64,000 nucleotides of DNA from Burkholderia sp. Ax-1724. GTDB taxonomy: Bacteria > Pseudomonadota > Gammaproteobacteria > Burkholderiales > Burkholderiaceae. Below are positions 1 through 9,064 of this stretch, piece by piece. A model generated the notes under the pieces. That model saw only the letters and a program-made list of their open reading frames with translations. It was not told where the DNA came from and ran no database searches. Both the position numbers and the translations under genes were made by a program. The DNA lies in the NCBI RefSeq assembly GCF_011752995.1, contig NZ_VWWL01000009.1, forward strand, positions 1 to 64,000. The letters are read 5' to 3'. Each line of letters begins with the position of its first letter. Position 1 is the stretch's first letter.

Positions 1-654
1 TCGGCGCGCCTCGACGCGATCGCGCCGCTCCGGGCGCGTTACGCGCAGCGCACGACGCCGCGCGCGTTCGATGCGGGCGCGCCGCAGAACATGATCAGCC
101 TCGAAGGCGTGTATCACGACATTCTGCGGCTGCTGCCGGAGCGCGCGAGCATCGCGAGCGATGCCGGCACGTTCGGTGGCTGGCTCATGCGCTACTACCG
201 CTGGAAGCATCCGCGCACGCTGTTCGCGCCGACCGCGGGCGGCATGGGCTACGCGCTGCCGGCGGCGATCGGCGCCAAGATGGCGCGGCCCGACGAACCG
301 GCGGTCTCGTTCTCCGGCGACGGCGGCTTCGCGATGACGATGAGCGAGCTGGAAACGGCGGTGCGTCTGCGCCTCAAGGGGTTCGTCGCGCTCGTGTTCA
401 ACAACAACAACTACGGCACGATCACGATGCATCAGCGCCGGGAGTTTCCGGGCCGCACCGTCGCGACGGAACTGGGCGCGATCGATTTCGCGATGCTCGC
501 CGAGTCGATGGGCGCGAAAGGCTTCACCGCGCGCACCAATGCCGAGTTCGCCGAGGCGTTCGCACGGGCGCTCGCGCACGACGGCCCCGCGTTGATCAAC
601 ATTCTTTACAGCCCGGATCGGCTTTCGCCGTGGGCGGACGAGCGTGCATCATGA
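1..654 (+). CDS. Thiamine-diphosphate-dependent enzyme, C-terminal part (5' truncated by window)
   Basis: The frame is open from base 1, so only the C-terminal ~217 residues are visible. This is the ThDP/Mg-binding domain of the acetolactate synthase/benzoylformate decarboxylase superfamily. The cofactor motif starts at GDGGFAMT and ends at NNNNYGT about 30 residues later, the usual spacing. A conserved glycine-rich AGGMGYALPAAIG segment precedes it. The substrate (a 2-oxo acid or acyl donor) cannot be read from this half. The stop overlaps the start of the following ABC ATPase by 4 bases, which implies translational coupling and a shared role with the transporter. A substrate-binding protein gene may lie upstream of the window. 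Confidence 0.85.
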   Translation, partial: SARLDAIAPLRARYAQRTTPRAFDAGAPQNMISLEGVYHDILRLLPERASIASDAGTFGGWLMRYYRWKHPRTLFAPTAGGMGYALPAAIGAKMARPDEPAVSFSGDGGFAMTMSELETAVRLRLKGFVALVFNNNNYGTITMHQRREFPGRTVATELGAIDFAMLAESMGAKGFTARTNAEFAEAFARALAHDGPALINILYSPDRLSPWADERAS

Positions 655-1526
655 GCCAGACGTTGAAAATCGAAGAGGCGCGGCCGCTCGAACTGGTGAC
701 GGGGCAGCGTGCCAGTGCGCCGCAGGCGAACACCGCCGCAAACACCGCCGCGATCAGCGTCGATCACGTGTTCAAGCGCTTCGGTTCGAAGAAGGGCGAC
801 GTGCAGGCCGTCAGCGACGCCTCGCTGACGATCGCGCGCGGCGAATTCGTCTCGATCGTCGGTCCGAGCGGCTGCGGCAAGAGCACGCTGCTCAATATGA
901 TCGCAGGCCTGATGCCGGTCAGCGAAGGCCGCATCGAGGTGCTGGGCAAGCCCGTAAAGGGGCCCGTGCATGAACTCGGCGTGGTGTTCCAGCAGCACCT
1001 GCTGCTGCCGTGGCGCACGATCCTCAACAACGTGCTGCTGCAGATCGAAGTCCGCAATCTGAATCGCGCGGAGTATCTGCCGCGCGCGCAGCAACTGCTC
1101 AAGCGGGTGGGCCTCGGCGACTTCGCCGAGCGCTTCCCCGACGAACTGTCGGGCGGCATGAACCAGCGCGCGGCGATCGTGCGCGGCCTCATGCACGATC
1201 CCGGTGTGCTGCTGATGGACGAACCGTTCGGCGCGCTCGACGCGATGACGCGCGACCAGATGTGCCTCGACTTCCACCAGCTGTCGCGCGAGCAGGGCAA
1301 GACGGTGCTGTTCATCACGCACTCGATCACCGAGGCGGTGTTCCTGTCGAACCGGGTCGTCGTGATGTCGCCGCGGCCCGGCCGCATCGAGGAGATCGTG
1401 CCGATCGAGCTGGCCGGCGAGCGGCACGTCGACATTCGCGACGAGGCGGAATTCACGCGCTATACGCGGCATATCCGCCGCATCTTCGAAAAAATGGGCG
1501 TATTGAAAGAGGAGCGCCGGTCATGA
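651..1526 (+). CDS. ABC transporter ATPase, NitT/TauT (nitrate/sulfonate/taurine-type) family
   Basis: Cytoplasmic ATPase of 291 residues. Walker A (GPSGCGKST) lies near residues 71-79, the signature LSGGMNQRAAIVRG near 170, and Walker B VLLMDEPFGALD follows, then the switch histidine in FITHS. The segment GVVFQQHLLLPW is the Q-loop. About 35 low-complexity residues precede the ABC domain, longer than is typical for SsuB/TauB. The ATG lies inside an ATGA overlap with the ThDP enzyme, and the stop overlaps the permease start in the same way, so the three genes form one operon. The substrate is unknown; the NitT/TauT class transports small anions, aromatics and pyrimidine-like compounds. Confidence 0.9.
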   Translation: MSQTLKIEEARPLELVTGQRASAPQANTAANTAAISVDHVFKRFGSKKGDVQAVSDASLTIARGEFVSIVGPSGCGKSTLLNMIAGLMPVSEGRIEVLGKPVKGPVHELGVVFQQHLLLPWRTILNNVLLQIEVRNLNRAEYLPRAQQLLKRVGLGDFAERFPDELSGGMNQRAAIVRGLMHDPGVLLMDEPFGALDAMTRDQMCLDFHQLSREQGKTVLFITHSITEAVFLSNRVVVMSPRPGRIEEIVPIELAGERHVDIRDEAEFTRYTRHIRRIFEKMGVLKEERRS

Positions 1527-2359
1527 ATCAGAGTTCGACATCGCAAGGCGCCGTGCGCCGTGTGTTCAGTGCGCTATGGGCCCGGTTTCCGGTGCTGATC
1601 GTGCTGGTCGCGATCGTCGCCGTGTGGGAAGCGGGCGTCGATATCGGCCACGTGCCCTCGTATCTGCTGCCGCCGCCGAGCAGCATCTGGGTGTCGCTCG
1701 TCGATCATCGCGCCAATCTGCTCGCGCATATGTGGGTCACGCTGATCGAAACGCTGGCCGGCTTCGGCCTGAGCATCGCGATCGGCGTGCCGCTCGCGGC
1801 GCTGATCGTCTACTCGCGCGTATTCGACCGGATCGTCTATCCGATCCTGATCGCGTCGCAGTCGGTGCCGAAGGTCGCGCTCGCGCCGATCCTGCTGGTC
1901 GCGCTCGGCTACGGCATCCTGCCGAAGATCATCGTCGCGTTCCTGATCGCGTTCTTTCCGGTGGTCGTCAATACCGTCACCGGTCTCGCCTCGGTCGATC
2001 GCGATACGCTCAAGCTGATGCGCTCGATGGGCGCGACGAAGGCGGCCGTGTTCAGCAAGGTGCGCTTTCCGCATGCGGTGCCGAGCATGATCGCCGGGTT
2101 CAAGGTGGCGATTGCGCTGGCCGTGGTCGGCGCGGTGGTGGGCGAGTTCGTCGGCGGCCGGGCGGGGCTCGGCTACTACATGATGCTGGCGACCGGCAAT
2201 TTCGACGCGCCGCTCGTGTTTGCCTGCGTCGTGGTGCTGACGCTGGTCGGCATCGTGCTGTTCTATGCGGTGGGTCTGCTCGAACTGCCGATGGCGCGCT
2301 GGAACCGCTCGGTGCGTATCGCGCGCGCCGCGGAAGCCGGCAGCGCATTCGGGATGTGA
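1523..2359 (+). CDS. ABC transporter permease, NitT/TauT family
   Basis: Inner-membrane protein of 278 residues with about six hydrophobic segments, typical of SsuC/TauC-like permeases. The EAA-loop region (about residues 165-190, SMGATKAAVFSKVRFPHA) is the coupling helix that contacts the ATPase. The start is fixed by an ATGA overlap with the ATPase stop. It pairs with the upstream ATPase; no substrate-binding protein gene is visible in this part of the window, so that gene is probably upstream of base 1. Confidence 0.9.
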   Translation: MNQSSTSQGAVRRVFSALWARFPVLIVLVAIVAVWEAGVDIGHVPSYLLPPPSSIWVSLVDHRANLLAHMWVTLIETLAGFGLSIAIGVPLAALIVYSRVFDRIVYPILIASQSVPKVALAPILLVALGYGILPKIIVAFLIAFFPVVVNTVTGLASVDRDTLKLMRSMGATKAAVFSKVRFPHAVPSMIAGFKVAIALAVVGAVVGEFVGGRAGLGYYMMLATGNFDAPLVFACVVVLTLVGIVLFYAVGLLELPMARWNRSVRIARAAEAGSAFGM

Positions 2360-2364
2360 CGGCA

Positions 2365-4089
2365 ATGGCGAATCTCCCGGTTTCCTTGCCGTCCCGAGGC
2401 GCGGACCTGATGGAGCTGACGCACCTCGGTGCGATCTGGCCCACCAAGTTCAGCTTCGCGCATTCGTTCCTGCGCACGGTGTGCCGGATGGACTTCTCGT
2501 GCGAAATCAGCGAACTGCGCCTCGACGATGCAGGCCGCGGCCACATCGCCTATCGGGCGCGGCTCGACGGACACACGATGACGTTCGTGGTGTTTTCCGA
2601 CCCGCTGCCGGAGCATCAACAGCAGGACCGCATCATCGCGACGCGCTGGGACGCATGGGCGGCGCTCTTTATCGGCGAGCCGTCGGCCGAGGATATCGAG
2701 CAGTCGCGCGAGCAGATCCAGCAGGTGACGTGGGGGCGCGCCGCGCCGCGCACGCTCGCCTGGTCGCGGGCGAACCGCAGCGCGCGCCTGTTCGAGCATG
2801 TGGTGGCGTCGCTCGCGGCCGGACAGCAGCCCGATCCGCGCCAGTTGAACCAGATCGGTTATCTGATCCGCACCACCGGGTTTAGCGGCAATGGCCGCAA
2901 CGGCATGCACGATTACGCGTATCTGCGCCAGATCGGCCATCCGTTGCAGGCGCCGTATCACGCGCAAATGATGGCGGCTTACCTGTGGCGCGAGTTCGGC
3001 TACGACCTCGCACTGCACCTCGCGCGCGTGCGCAATCCCGCCGCCGTGGATCTTTCCGACGAATCGCGGCGCTTCATTGGCGTCGGCAACTCGTCGGGCA
3101 TCGGGCTCGTGCCGTTCGTGGTCCGGCATCCGCGCCTGCTCGACCGCTGGATTGGCGCGCGCGAACAGGCTCTGGCCGAGATGTATCGCGAGCGCTTCGA
3201 AGCGGACGATTCGCGTTGCGACGAGTTCGATCGTCAACTGGAGCGCGCCATCGAGTATTTCGCGCACGAGCCGACCGGCGACCTCGACGAGTTCGCGCCG
3301 AGCGAGGCGATTCATGCCGAGCTGCTCCAGGTGCGCGAGCAGTTCGCCCACTTGCGCGCCGGGTGGACGGCCGGCGCGAGCCGCTCGAATCCGCTGGCCG
3401 AACTGCTCGCCAGCTGGCGGGGGCGTTGCTGCCTGGAGACCGGCGAGCTGCTGAACTCGTTGCTGCTCGAATGCCACGAAGGCGGCAACGTTGACGCGAA
3501 TACGCTGCATGCCGACGAATCGCTGCCGTTCGATCCCACGCAGAAGGCCGGTGCGCTGAAGGACCTGATCGAGACGCATCTGGCCTGGGTGAGCCGTTTC
3601 ACCGTGGAAGGCGAGCGGCCTTTTTTCTGGTACGCATCCGAGGAAAACATGGAGCCGCGGCGCGGCAGCCGCGACATCGACGAGGGCGAGCAATATGCGC
3701 TGCCCGTCGACGTGATGGGCCGTGTCGAAGAGCTGCTGTCCCGTCTACGCGCCGTGCCGCCCGAGCAGACGCTCGGCCGCTTTCTGATCGCGCATCCGGA
3801 CATGCGCTTCATGGTCGGCTGGGTCAGCACGCTGGCGGATTCCCACTACGCGATTGCGCGCACGGATCTGCTCACGAAGGACTTTTCCCCGCTGCGCATC
3901 ATGCGTTTCCAGCTGGCGACCTACGGCATGTTGAAGTTCCGCCCGCGTTCGCGCACGTGGCTGCGCGCGACGCTGTTCCAGGGCGCGGGGCTGCCTCGCG
4001 AACTCGCGGCCGGCCATGCCGGCGACGGTTTGCTGCCGAGCGTGCCGCACGGCTACGAATTGACGGAGGAACCGCTTCTTGGAGAATGA
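2365..4089 (+). CDS. Conserved protein of unknown function (574 aa) in ThDP/ABC operon
   Basis: A soluble 574-residue protein that I do not recognise as a characterised family. It has no signal peptide and no membrane segments. The N-terminus is rich in aromatics and contains the block LTHLGAIWPTKFSFAHSF; a mixed Arg/Glu-rich helical middle follows, and the C-terminal third is compact. The ATG lies six bases after the permease stop, and the stop overlaps the next gene by 11 bases, so it is co-transcribed with the transporter and probably functions with it. It could be an enzyme subunit together with the following protein. No catalytic motif could be identified by eye. Confidence 0.7.
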   Translation: MANLPVSLPSRGADLMELTHLGAIWPTKFSFAHSFLRTVCRMDFSCEISELRLDDAGRGHIAYRARLDGHTMTFVVFSDPLPEHQQQDRIIATRWDAWAALFIGEPSAEDIEQSREQIQQVTWGRAAPRTLAWSRANRSARLFEHVVASLAAGQQPDPRQLNQIGYLIRTTGFSGNGRNGMHDYAYLRQIGHPLQAPYHAQMMAAYLWREFGYDLALHLARVRNPAAVDLSDESRRFIGVGNSSGIGLVPFVVRHPRLLDRWIGAREQALAEMYRERFEADDSRCDEFDRQLERAIEYFAHEPTGDLDEFAPSEAIHAELLQVREQFAHLRAGWTAGASRSNPLAELLASWRGRCCLETGELLNSLLLECHEGGNVDANTLHADESLPFDPTQKAGALKDLIETHLAWVSRFTVEGERPFFWYASEENMEPRRGSRDIDEGEQYALPVDVMGRVEELLSRLRAVPPEQTLGRFLIAHPDMRFMVGWVSTLADSHYAIARTDLLTKDFSPLRIMRFQLATYGMLKFRPRSRTWLRATLFQGAGLPRELAAGHAGDGLLPSVPHGYELTEEPLLGE

Positions 4090-4969
4090 ACTGTTGTCGG
4101 CTTCGGTTCGCCTGTCCGGCAAAGAGGTGCCGGGGTTGGCCGTGCGCGTGCTCGGGACGGCGTTGATGCCGTGGGGCGCGAGCGCCGGCGCGGCGGAGGC
4201 CGTCGAGTTCAGCGAACTGGCGGGCTGGCGGCGCCTGAGCCGGCTCGCGCGCGAACTCGATGCCTTCGATGCGTCGATGTGGCGCGCGCCCGATATCGTC
4301 GCCGAGCACGAAGACCATGCGCTATGCGAGGCGAACGGCGGCTCCGCGCTGTTCTTCGGCGCCGCGCTGGCCGACTGGCTGGGCGCCTGGGCGGCGCAAA
4401 GCGGGCGGGTCGTGGTCGCGCTGCGCAACGTTGCCCATGCCGCCGATCTGCATGCGATCCCGTACTGGCTCGCGCGGCGCGGATACGCGGGATGTGTCGC
4501 CACGGGCCTCGGGGTTGCGGCGGACGCGGGGCAGCGCGACGGAAGCGGGATCGTGTTCAGCGTGGCCAGTGCCGAAGGCGACGGCTGGCAGTATCGGGCC
4601 GCGCATGATCCGATGGCTGTGCCGGGCGCCGCCTGCTCGTTGCTGTCGGCGCTGAAGCACGACGCGCCGCCGCGCGCGGCATTCGACGCGCTGCTGCAAA
4701 CCGGCGGCCACTCGCAGGCGGACGTGCGCGACTTCGCATGGCTGGAGGGGAACGATGCCGTCGTCGTTGCGGCGCTGGCGCGGAGCTTGAGCGGTTTTAT
4801 CGGCGACGCCTGCGCGTACGCCATCGATTCGCAGCACCTGAGCGCGCTGAAGGCGCGGGCCATGGCCGAAGGGTGGCCGATCCCGCGTGACGAATGGGAG
4901 CGGTTGATGCGCTTCGCCGACCGAAGCCTGATTCGCACGTCCGAGCGTTCGCGCGAAGGCGCCGGTTGA
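4079..4969 (+). CDS. Unknown protein, possibly DUF3726-like
   Basis: A 296-residue soluble protein rich in Ala and Trp. The N-terminal third has an amphipathic helix followed by MPWGASAGAAEAVEF, which resembles the pattern I associate with DUF3726 proteins (a conserved WG...AEEA motif); I recall this pattern and did not check it by search. The start is the TTG at 4079, chosen because a clear GGAGGA lies 8-9 bases upstream at about 4065-4070; no good in-frame ATG is nearby. It overlaps the preceding gene by 11 bases. Its function is unknown, and its coupling with the 574-residue protein suggests the two act together. Confidence 0.6.
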   Translation: MENELLSASVRLSGKEVPGLAVRVLGTALMPWGASAGAAEAVEFSELAGWRRLSRLARELDAFDASMWRAPDIVAEHEDHALCEANGGSALFFGAALADWLGAWAAQSGRVVVALRNVAHAADLHAIPYWLARRGYAGCVATGLGVAADAGQRDGSGIVFSVASAEGDGWQYRAAHDPMAVPGAACSLLSALKHDAPPRAAFDALLQTGGHSQADVRDFAWLEGNDAVVVAALARSLSGFIGDACAYAIDSQHLSALKARAMAEGWPIPRDEWERLMRFADRSLIRTSERSREGAG

Positions 4970-4992
4970 TTTCATCCAGACGGGACACAGTC

Positions 4993-5298
4993 ATGAAGAT
5001 AGTTGTCGTACATCATTTCGTCTTGCCGGGACAGCACGAGGCGGCGCACAGGCGAATCGGGGAAGTCACGCGGCGCATGGGTACCCGCGATGGCTTGATG
5101 TTCCGCCACGTCGGCGCACGCGCCGGCATGCCGGACTGCCTGACCTCGGTCACGGGCTGGCGCAGCGAGAGCGATTGCGCCGGGTGGGAAGCGTACCGGG
5201 ATTCGCTGCCGCCGATCGGCGGCGACAACCCGTATTCGAAGGTCGAGGAACTGGCGGTGATCGTTCCTTCGTCCGATGAAAAGGGCGCGGCCGGTTGA
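4993..5298 (+). CDS. Small dimeric alpha/beta-barrel (ABM-like) protein
   Basis: 101 residues. The start MKIVVVHHFVLPGQHEAAHRR and a second half with a WEAYRDSLP segment resemble the antibiotic-biosynthesis-monooxygenase/EthD ferredoxin-like fold: an opening beta strand, a helix that gathers a family of His/Arg residues, and a closing VEELAVIV strand. Such proteins act as small cofactor-free oxygenases, isomerases or heme-binding proteins. It lies 23 bases after the previous gene and ends the operon just before a terminator hairpin. The family call is by eye only. Confidence 0.6.
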   Translation: MKIVVVHHFVLPGQHEAAHRRIGEVTRRMGTRDGLMFRHVGARAGMPDCLTSVTGWRSESDCAGWEAYRDSLPPIGGDNPYSKVEELAVIVPSSDEKGAAG

Positions 5299-5303
5299 GG
5301 CAA

Positions 5304-5335
5304 GGGGCGCGGCTGTCGCGCCCCGGTTTCGTCTT
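5304..5335 (+). terminator. Intrinsic terminator after ThDP/ABC operon
   Basis: Perfect 8-bp stem GGGGCGCG/CGCGCCCC with a 5-base loop (5304-5324), followed by a T-rich run (GGTTTCGTCTTATTT). It sits 5 bases after the last stop codon of the first operon. Confidence 0.7.
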
Positions 5336-5432
5336 ATTTAATAAGGATGTCGAATCTGTTGGTGGGGATGTGAAGTAGGTGGTACAGGTTTCATGAAAAA
5401 ATTCTTACAATATAAATTGGTTAGGAGGTCAA

Positions 5433-6515
5433 ATGAAGAAGGCATGGATGTTGATCGCGCTTCTCGCTGCATCGGATTACGCATCGGCTCAAAGCTCGGT
5501 GACGTTGTTCGGTCAGATCGACGAGGCAATCGCCTACATTAACAATGCGGGCGGCGGCGCTTCGGTGCGCATGCGCAGCGGCACGTGGGTGGGTTCCCAG
5601 TGGGGGCTGACCGGCAACGAAGACCTGGGCGGCGGATACCGGGCTTTCTTCCGCCTCGAAAACGGTTTTGATCTGAATACCGGCAAACTCGGGCAGAACG
5701 GCCGGCAATTCGGCCGTCAATCGTATCTGGGGCTCGGCACGCCCTACGGTAATCTGACGTTCGGCCGCCAGTACGACATGGTGGTCGATTATGTCGGCCC
5801 GATCATGGCGAACGGACGGGGCAGCGCGCCGGCCTACGACATCGACAATACGGGCAATGACTGGCAGACCAGCAACTCCGTCAAGTATACGACGCCGACT
5901 TTCCACGGATTTTCCGCCGGCGCGCTGTATGCGTTCGGCGGCGTGCCGGGTCAGTTCTCGACCAACAGCGTGGTGAGCGCGGGCGCGGGCTATACGGGCG
6001 GTCCGTTGCAGGTCGGCGCGGCGTATACGTCGGTGCGCAATCCGTATGCGACGTGGTTCGACAGCACCGGTGCGTCCAATATCCTGATCTTTGGCGCTTA
6101 TCTGCCGAACGCGCGTGCCCTCAACATTGCGGCAGGCGGCGTTTCATATAAGTTCGGCAATTTGATCGGCCGTGTCGGGATGTCGCATTCCGATCTGACC
6201 CAATCGATCAACGGCGCGGACGCCCAGTTCAATATCTATATGGCGCAGGCCGACTACTGGATGCGCTCGGATATCCGGCTCGGCGCGGCGGTGGACCTCG
6301 TGTACGGGAACATCGGCTCGCTGGGCCAGCATCCGCGCTATCAGCAGTACAACCTGGTCGCCGATTACTATCTGTCGAAGCGCACCGATCTTTATATGTG
6401 GGCGATCTACGGCACGGCGGGCGGTGACGCGACGCGCATGCAGATCGGGCAACTGCCGGCGTCGACGACGAATAAGCAGTTCAACATCAACTTCGGTATC
6501 CGGCATCGCTTCTAG
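5433..6515 (+). CDS. Gram-negative porin (OmpC-like), trimeric beta-barrel
   Basis: 360 residues: a signal peptide of about 19 residues ending at Ala-Gln (ASAQSSVTLFGQID), then beta strands alternating with loops, and a C-terminal RHRF whose terminal Phe is the BamA recognition residue. The internal motifs GNEDLGGGYRAFFRLENGF and the GRQYDMV constriction segment are typical of the Burkholderia OmpC family. The length is normal. A strong AGGAGG lies 6 bases upstream of the ATG. The gene is monocistronic after the 5304 terminator and is probably the outer-membrane entry for one of the flanking catabolic modules. Confidence 0.93.
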   Translation: MKKAWMLIALLAASDYASAQSSVTLFGQIDEAIAYINNAGGGASVRMRSGTWVGSQWGLTGNEDLGGGYRAFFRLENGFDLNTGKLGQNGRQFGRQSYLGLGTPYGNLTFGRQYDMVVDYVGPIMANGRGSAPAYDIDNTGNDWQTSNSVKYTTPTFHGFSAGALYAFGGVPGQFSTNSVVSAGAGYTGGPLQVGAAYTSVRNPYATWFDSTGASNILIFGAYLPNARALNIAAGGVSYKFGNLIGRVGMSHSDLTQSINGADAQFNIYMAQADYWMRSDIRLGAAVDLVYGNIGSLGQHPRYQQYNLVADYYLSKRTDLYMWAIYGTAGGDATRMQIGQLPASTTNKQFNINFGIRHRF

Positions 6516-6645
6516 GACGCTCGGCATCGAAGACGGCGTCGCCGCCGAGGTTCGTGCGGCGGCGCTGTCATGAGCGCTGGGAGTGCGATTGGATCTGGTG
6601 CAAACCGGTGCCCGTGCGGAACGGAGCAGGGCCATGACGAGGCGA

Positions 6646-6689
6646 CGTGCTGCCGCGCGCTGCGAGTTCAGGCAGCGCGCGGCAGCACG
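6646..6689. terminator. Long perfect hairpin between convergent genes
   Basis: An 18-bp perfect inverted repeat (6646-6663 and 6672-6689) with an 8-base loop lies between the stops of the porin (+) and the ETF-QO gene (-). It lacks a clear T-tract on either strand, so it could be a bidirectional terminator, an RNA-stability structure or an exchange-blocking hairpin. Confidence 0.5.
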
Positions 6690-6743
6690 AGCTATTTGCG
6701 TGGCACGATCGATCCTGCTCTCCCGTTTCAGGAGAGCGGCTGG

Positions 6744-8405
6744 TTACATATTCGGGTAGTTCGGCCCGCCACCACCTTCCGGCGTGACCCACACGATGTT
6801 TTGCGTCGGGTCCTTGATGTCGCAGGTCTTGCAGTGCACGCAGTTCTGCGCATTGATCACAAGCCGCTCGTTGCCTTCATCGTTCTTGACGAATTCATAC
6901 ACGCCAGCGGGGCAGTAGCGCGACTCCGGACCCGCATAGGTCTGCCAGTTGACGTTGACCGGCACGGTCGGGTCTTTCAGCGTCAGATGCGCGGGCTGGT
7001 TCTCTTCGTGATTCGTGTTCGAAATGAATACCGACGAAAGCCGGTCGAACGTGAGCTTGCCATCGGGCTTCGGATACGTGATCGGCTTGCACTGCGAAGC
7101 CGGTTTCAGCATTTCATGATCCCAATGCTGGTGATGCAGCGTCCACGGCACATTGCCGCCCAGCAGCTTCTGCTCGATGCCGACCATCAGCGTGCCGAGG
7201 TACAGGCCCTTGCTCATCCACTGCTTGAAGTTGCGTGCGCGATACAGCTCGGTGTGAAGCCATGAGGTCTTGAAGGCTTCCGGATACGCAGTCAGTTCGT
7301 CAGCCTGGCGGCCGGCCTGCACGGCATCGAAGGCCGCGTCGGCCGCGAGCATGCCGGTCTTGATCGCCGCGTGCGAACCCTTGATACGCGAGACGTTCAG
7401 GAAACCCGCATCGTCGCCGACCAGCGCACCGCCTGGGAACACCAGCTTCGGCAGCGACATCAGGCCGCCCGCCGTAATTGCCCGCGCACCGTACGACACG
7501 CGCTTGCCGCCTTCGAGAATCGCGCGGATCGCCGGGTGTGTCTTGTAGCGCTGGAATTCCTCGAACGGAGACAGGTACGGATTCGAATAACCGAGGCCGA
7601 CCACGAAGCCCACCACGATCTGGTTGTTGTCCAGGTGATAAAGGAACGAACCGCCGTACGTATCGTTTTCGAGCGGCCAGCCGGCCGTGTGCATCACCAG
7701 ACCCGGCTTGTGCTTCGCGGGATCGATTTCCCACAGTTCCTTGATGCCGATGCCGTAGACCTGCGGATCGGCGCCATCGCGCAGTTTGAACTTCTCGTTC
7801 AGCTGACGCCCGAGATGCCCACGCGCGCCTTCGCAGAACAGCGTGTACTTCGCGTGCAGTTCCATGCCGAGCTGGAAATTTTCGGTCGGCTCGCCGTCCT
7901 TGCCGATGCCGAGGTTCCCGGTCGCGACGCCCTTAACGGAGCCGTCTTCGTTATAGAGCACTTCGGCGGCGGGAAAACCCGGGAAAATTTCGACACCGAG
8001 CGCCTCGGCCTGCTGACCCAGCCAGCGCGTCACGTTCGCGAGCGAAATGACGTAGTTGCCGTGGTTTTTGAAGTTATCGGGCAGCGCCCAGTTGGGCACG
8101 GCCTTCGCGCCGGTTGCGGTGAGGAACAGGAAGCGGTCTTCGGTGACGGGAACGTCCAGCGGCGCGCCTTTGTCCTTCCAGTCGGGGATCAGTTCGGTGA
8201 TGGCGCGCGGGTCCATGACCGCGCCCGAGAGGATATGCGCCCCGATCTCCGAGCCTTTTTCGAGTACGCACACGCCAAGCTCGACGCCCTGCGCGGCGGC
8301 GCGCTGCTTCAGGCGGATCGCCGCCGACAGCCCGGCCGGGCCGCCGCCGACGATCACCACGTCGTATTCCATCGACTCGCGCGGGCCGAATTGCGAAGTA
8401 AGCAT
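6744..8405 (-). CDS. Electron transfer flavoprotein-ubiquinone oxidoreductase (ETF-QO)
   Basis: Membrane-associated FAD and 4Fe-4S protein that passes electrons from reduced ETF to ubiquinone. The 553 residues match the family length. The N-terminal Rossmann motif is VIVGGGPAGLSAA, and the C-terminal cluster ligands are visible in RYCPAG and NCVHCKTC, just before the conserved GGGGPNYPNM end. The start at 8405 gives 11 residues ahead of MEYDVVIVGG; the internal Met may be the true start. The gene closes the hutD-etfA-etfB block on the same strand, giving a complete route from a flavoprotein dehydrogenase to quinone. Confidence 0.95.
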   Translation of the reverse strand: MLTSQFGPRESMEYDVVIVGGGPAGLSAAIRLKQRAAAQGVELGVCVLEKGSEIGAHILSGAVMDPRAITELIPDWKDKGAPLDVPVTEDRFLFLTATGAKAVPNWALPDNFKNHGNYVISLANVTRWLGQQAEALGVEIFPGFPAAEVLYNEDGSVKGVATGNLGIGKDGEPTENFQLGMELHAKYTLFCEGARGHLGRQLNEKFKLRDGADPQVYGIGIKELWEIDPAKHKPGLVMHTAGWPLENDTYGGSFLYHLDNNQIVVGFVVGLGYSNPYLSPFEEFQRYKTHPAIRAILEGGKRVSYGARAITAGGLMSLPKLVFPGGALVGDDAGFLNVSRIKGSHAAIKTGMLAADAAFDAVQAGRQADELTAYPEAFKTSWLHTELYRARNFKQWMSKGLYLGTLMVGIEQKLLGGNVPWTLHHQHWDHEMLKPASQCKPITYPKPDGKLTFDRLSSVFISNTNHEENQPAHLTLKDPTVPVNVNWQTYAGPESRYCPAGVYEFVKNDEGNERLVINAQNCVHCKTCDIKDPTQNIVWVTPEGGGGPNYPNM

Positions 8406-8434
8406 AGGTCAGGTCGCGACGTCAGATCGCGCAA

Positions 8435-9064
8435 TTAGAGGGAGAGGGGAGCGATGGCAATCGAGATCAATTCAGCGCCGGTGCCGAGGGGGACGAGATC
8501 GAGCGGTTCGTGTGAACGCTCGATGAGAATGCCTTGCAGCGGACCGAGCAAGACGCCGTCAAGCATCCCGCCGCGCACGCTCCACTGACCGGACAGGCCG
8601 ATCAGCAACCGGATCGGCGCCGCCGCGATGCTCGACGAACCGGACAGCACGCTGACGGACGAACCACAGCGGCCACGGCGCGTCATCACGTTCAGCGCGT
8701 TGACGGGCGCCGTGGAGAGCGTGCTCCACAGATCGAGGTCGCCGGAGAAATGCACGGGCTGGCCACGCTGCGCGTCGATGCGGACCTCTTGCGAGCGCAG
8801 CTTCACCACACCCTCGTCGAGCAGCACGAAGGTGCGCTCGAAGCCGGCGAACTGCGAGAACCTCGCGGACGTGTTCAGCGTTGCGAGGCTCACGCGCCAG
8901 TCCGTGTCCTCGCCGTGTCCGGCGGCGCTGCCGCGAGCAATGGTGCGGGTGATGCCGTTGCCGTTCGCCCACGGCTCCGCCTGCAACTGGGCGTACTCGA
9001 AGCGGCGCACGGCAACCTGAGCGGCGCTGGCCGCGGAAGAGGGCGCAGCCGCTTCAGGCTTCAT
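8435..9064 (-). CDS. hutD: HutD-family protein
   Basis: 209-residue bicupin-fold protein of the HutD/Ves family. The diagnostic N-terminal block [11 protein letters not shown] followed by DWRVSLATL is present. HutD is associated with histidine utilisation and is thought to bind formylglutamate as a regulatory buffer, but this is not fully established. The ATG overlaps the stop of etfA (ATGA), so translation is coupled. Its presence with an N-formylglutamate deformylase at 13176 suggests that this locus handles histidine or a histidine derivative. Confidence 0.8.
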   Translation of the reverse strand: MKPEAAAPSSAASAAQVAVRRFEYAQLQAEPWANGNGITRTIARGSAAGHGEDTDWRVSLATLNTSARFSQFAGFERTFVLLDEGVVKLRSQEVRIDAQRGQPVHFSGDLDLWSTLSTAPVNALNVMTRRGRCGSSVSVLSGSSSIAAAPIRLLIGLSGQWSVRGGMLDGVLLGPLQGILIERSHEPLDLVPLGTGAELISIAIAPLSL

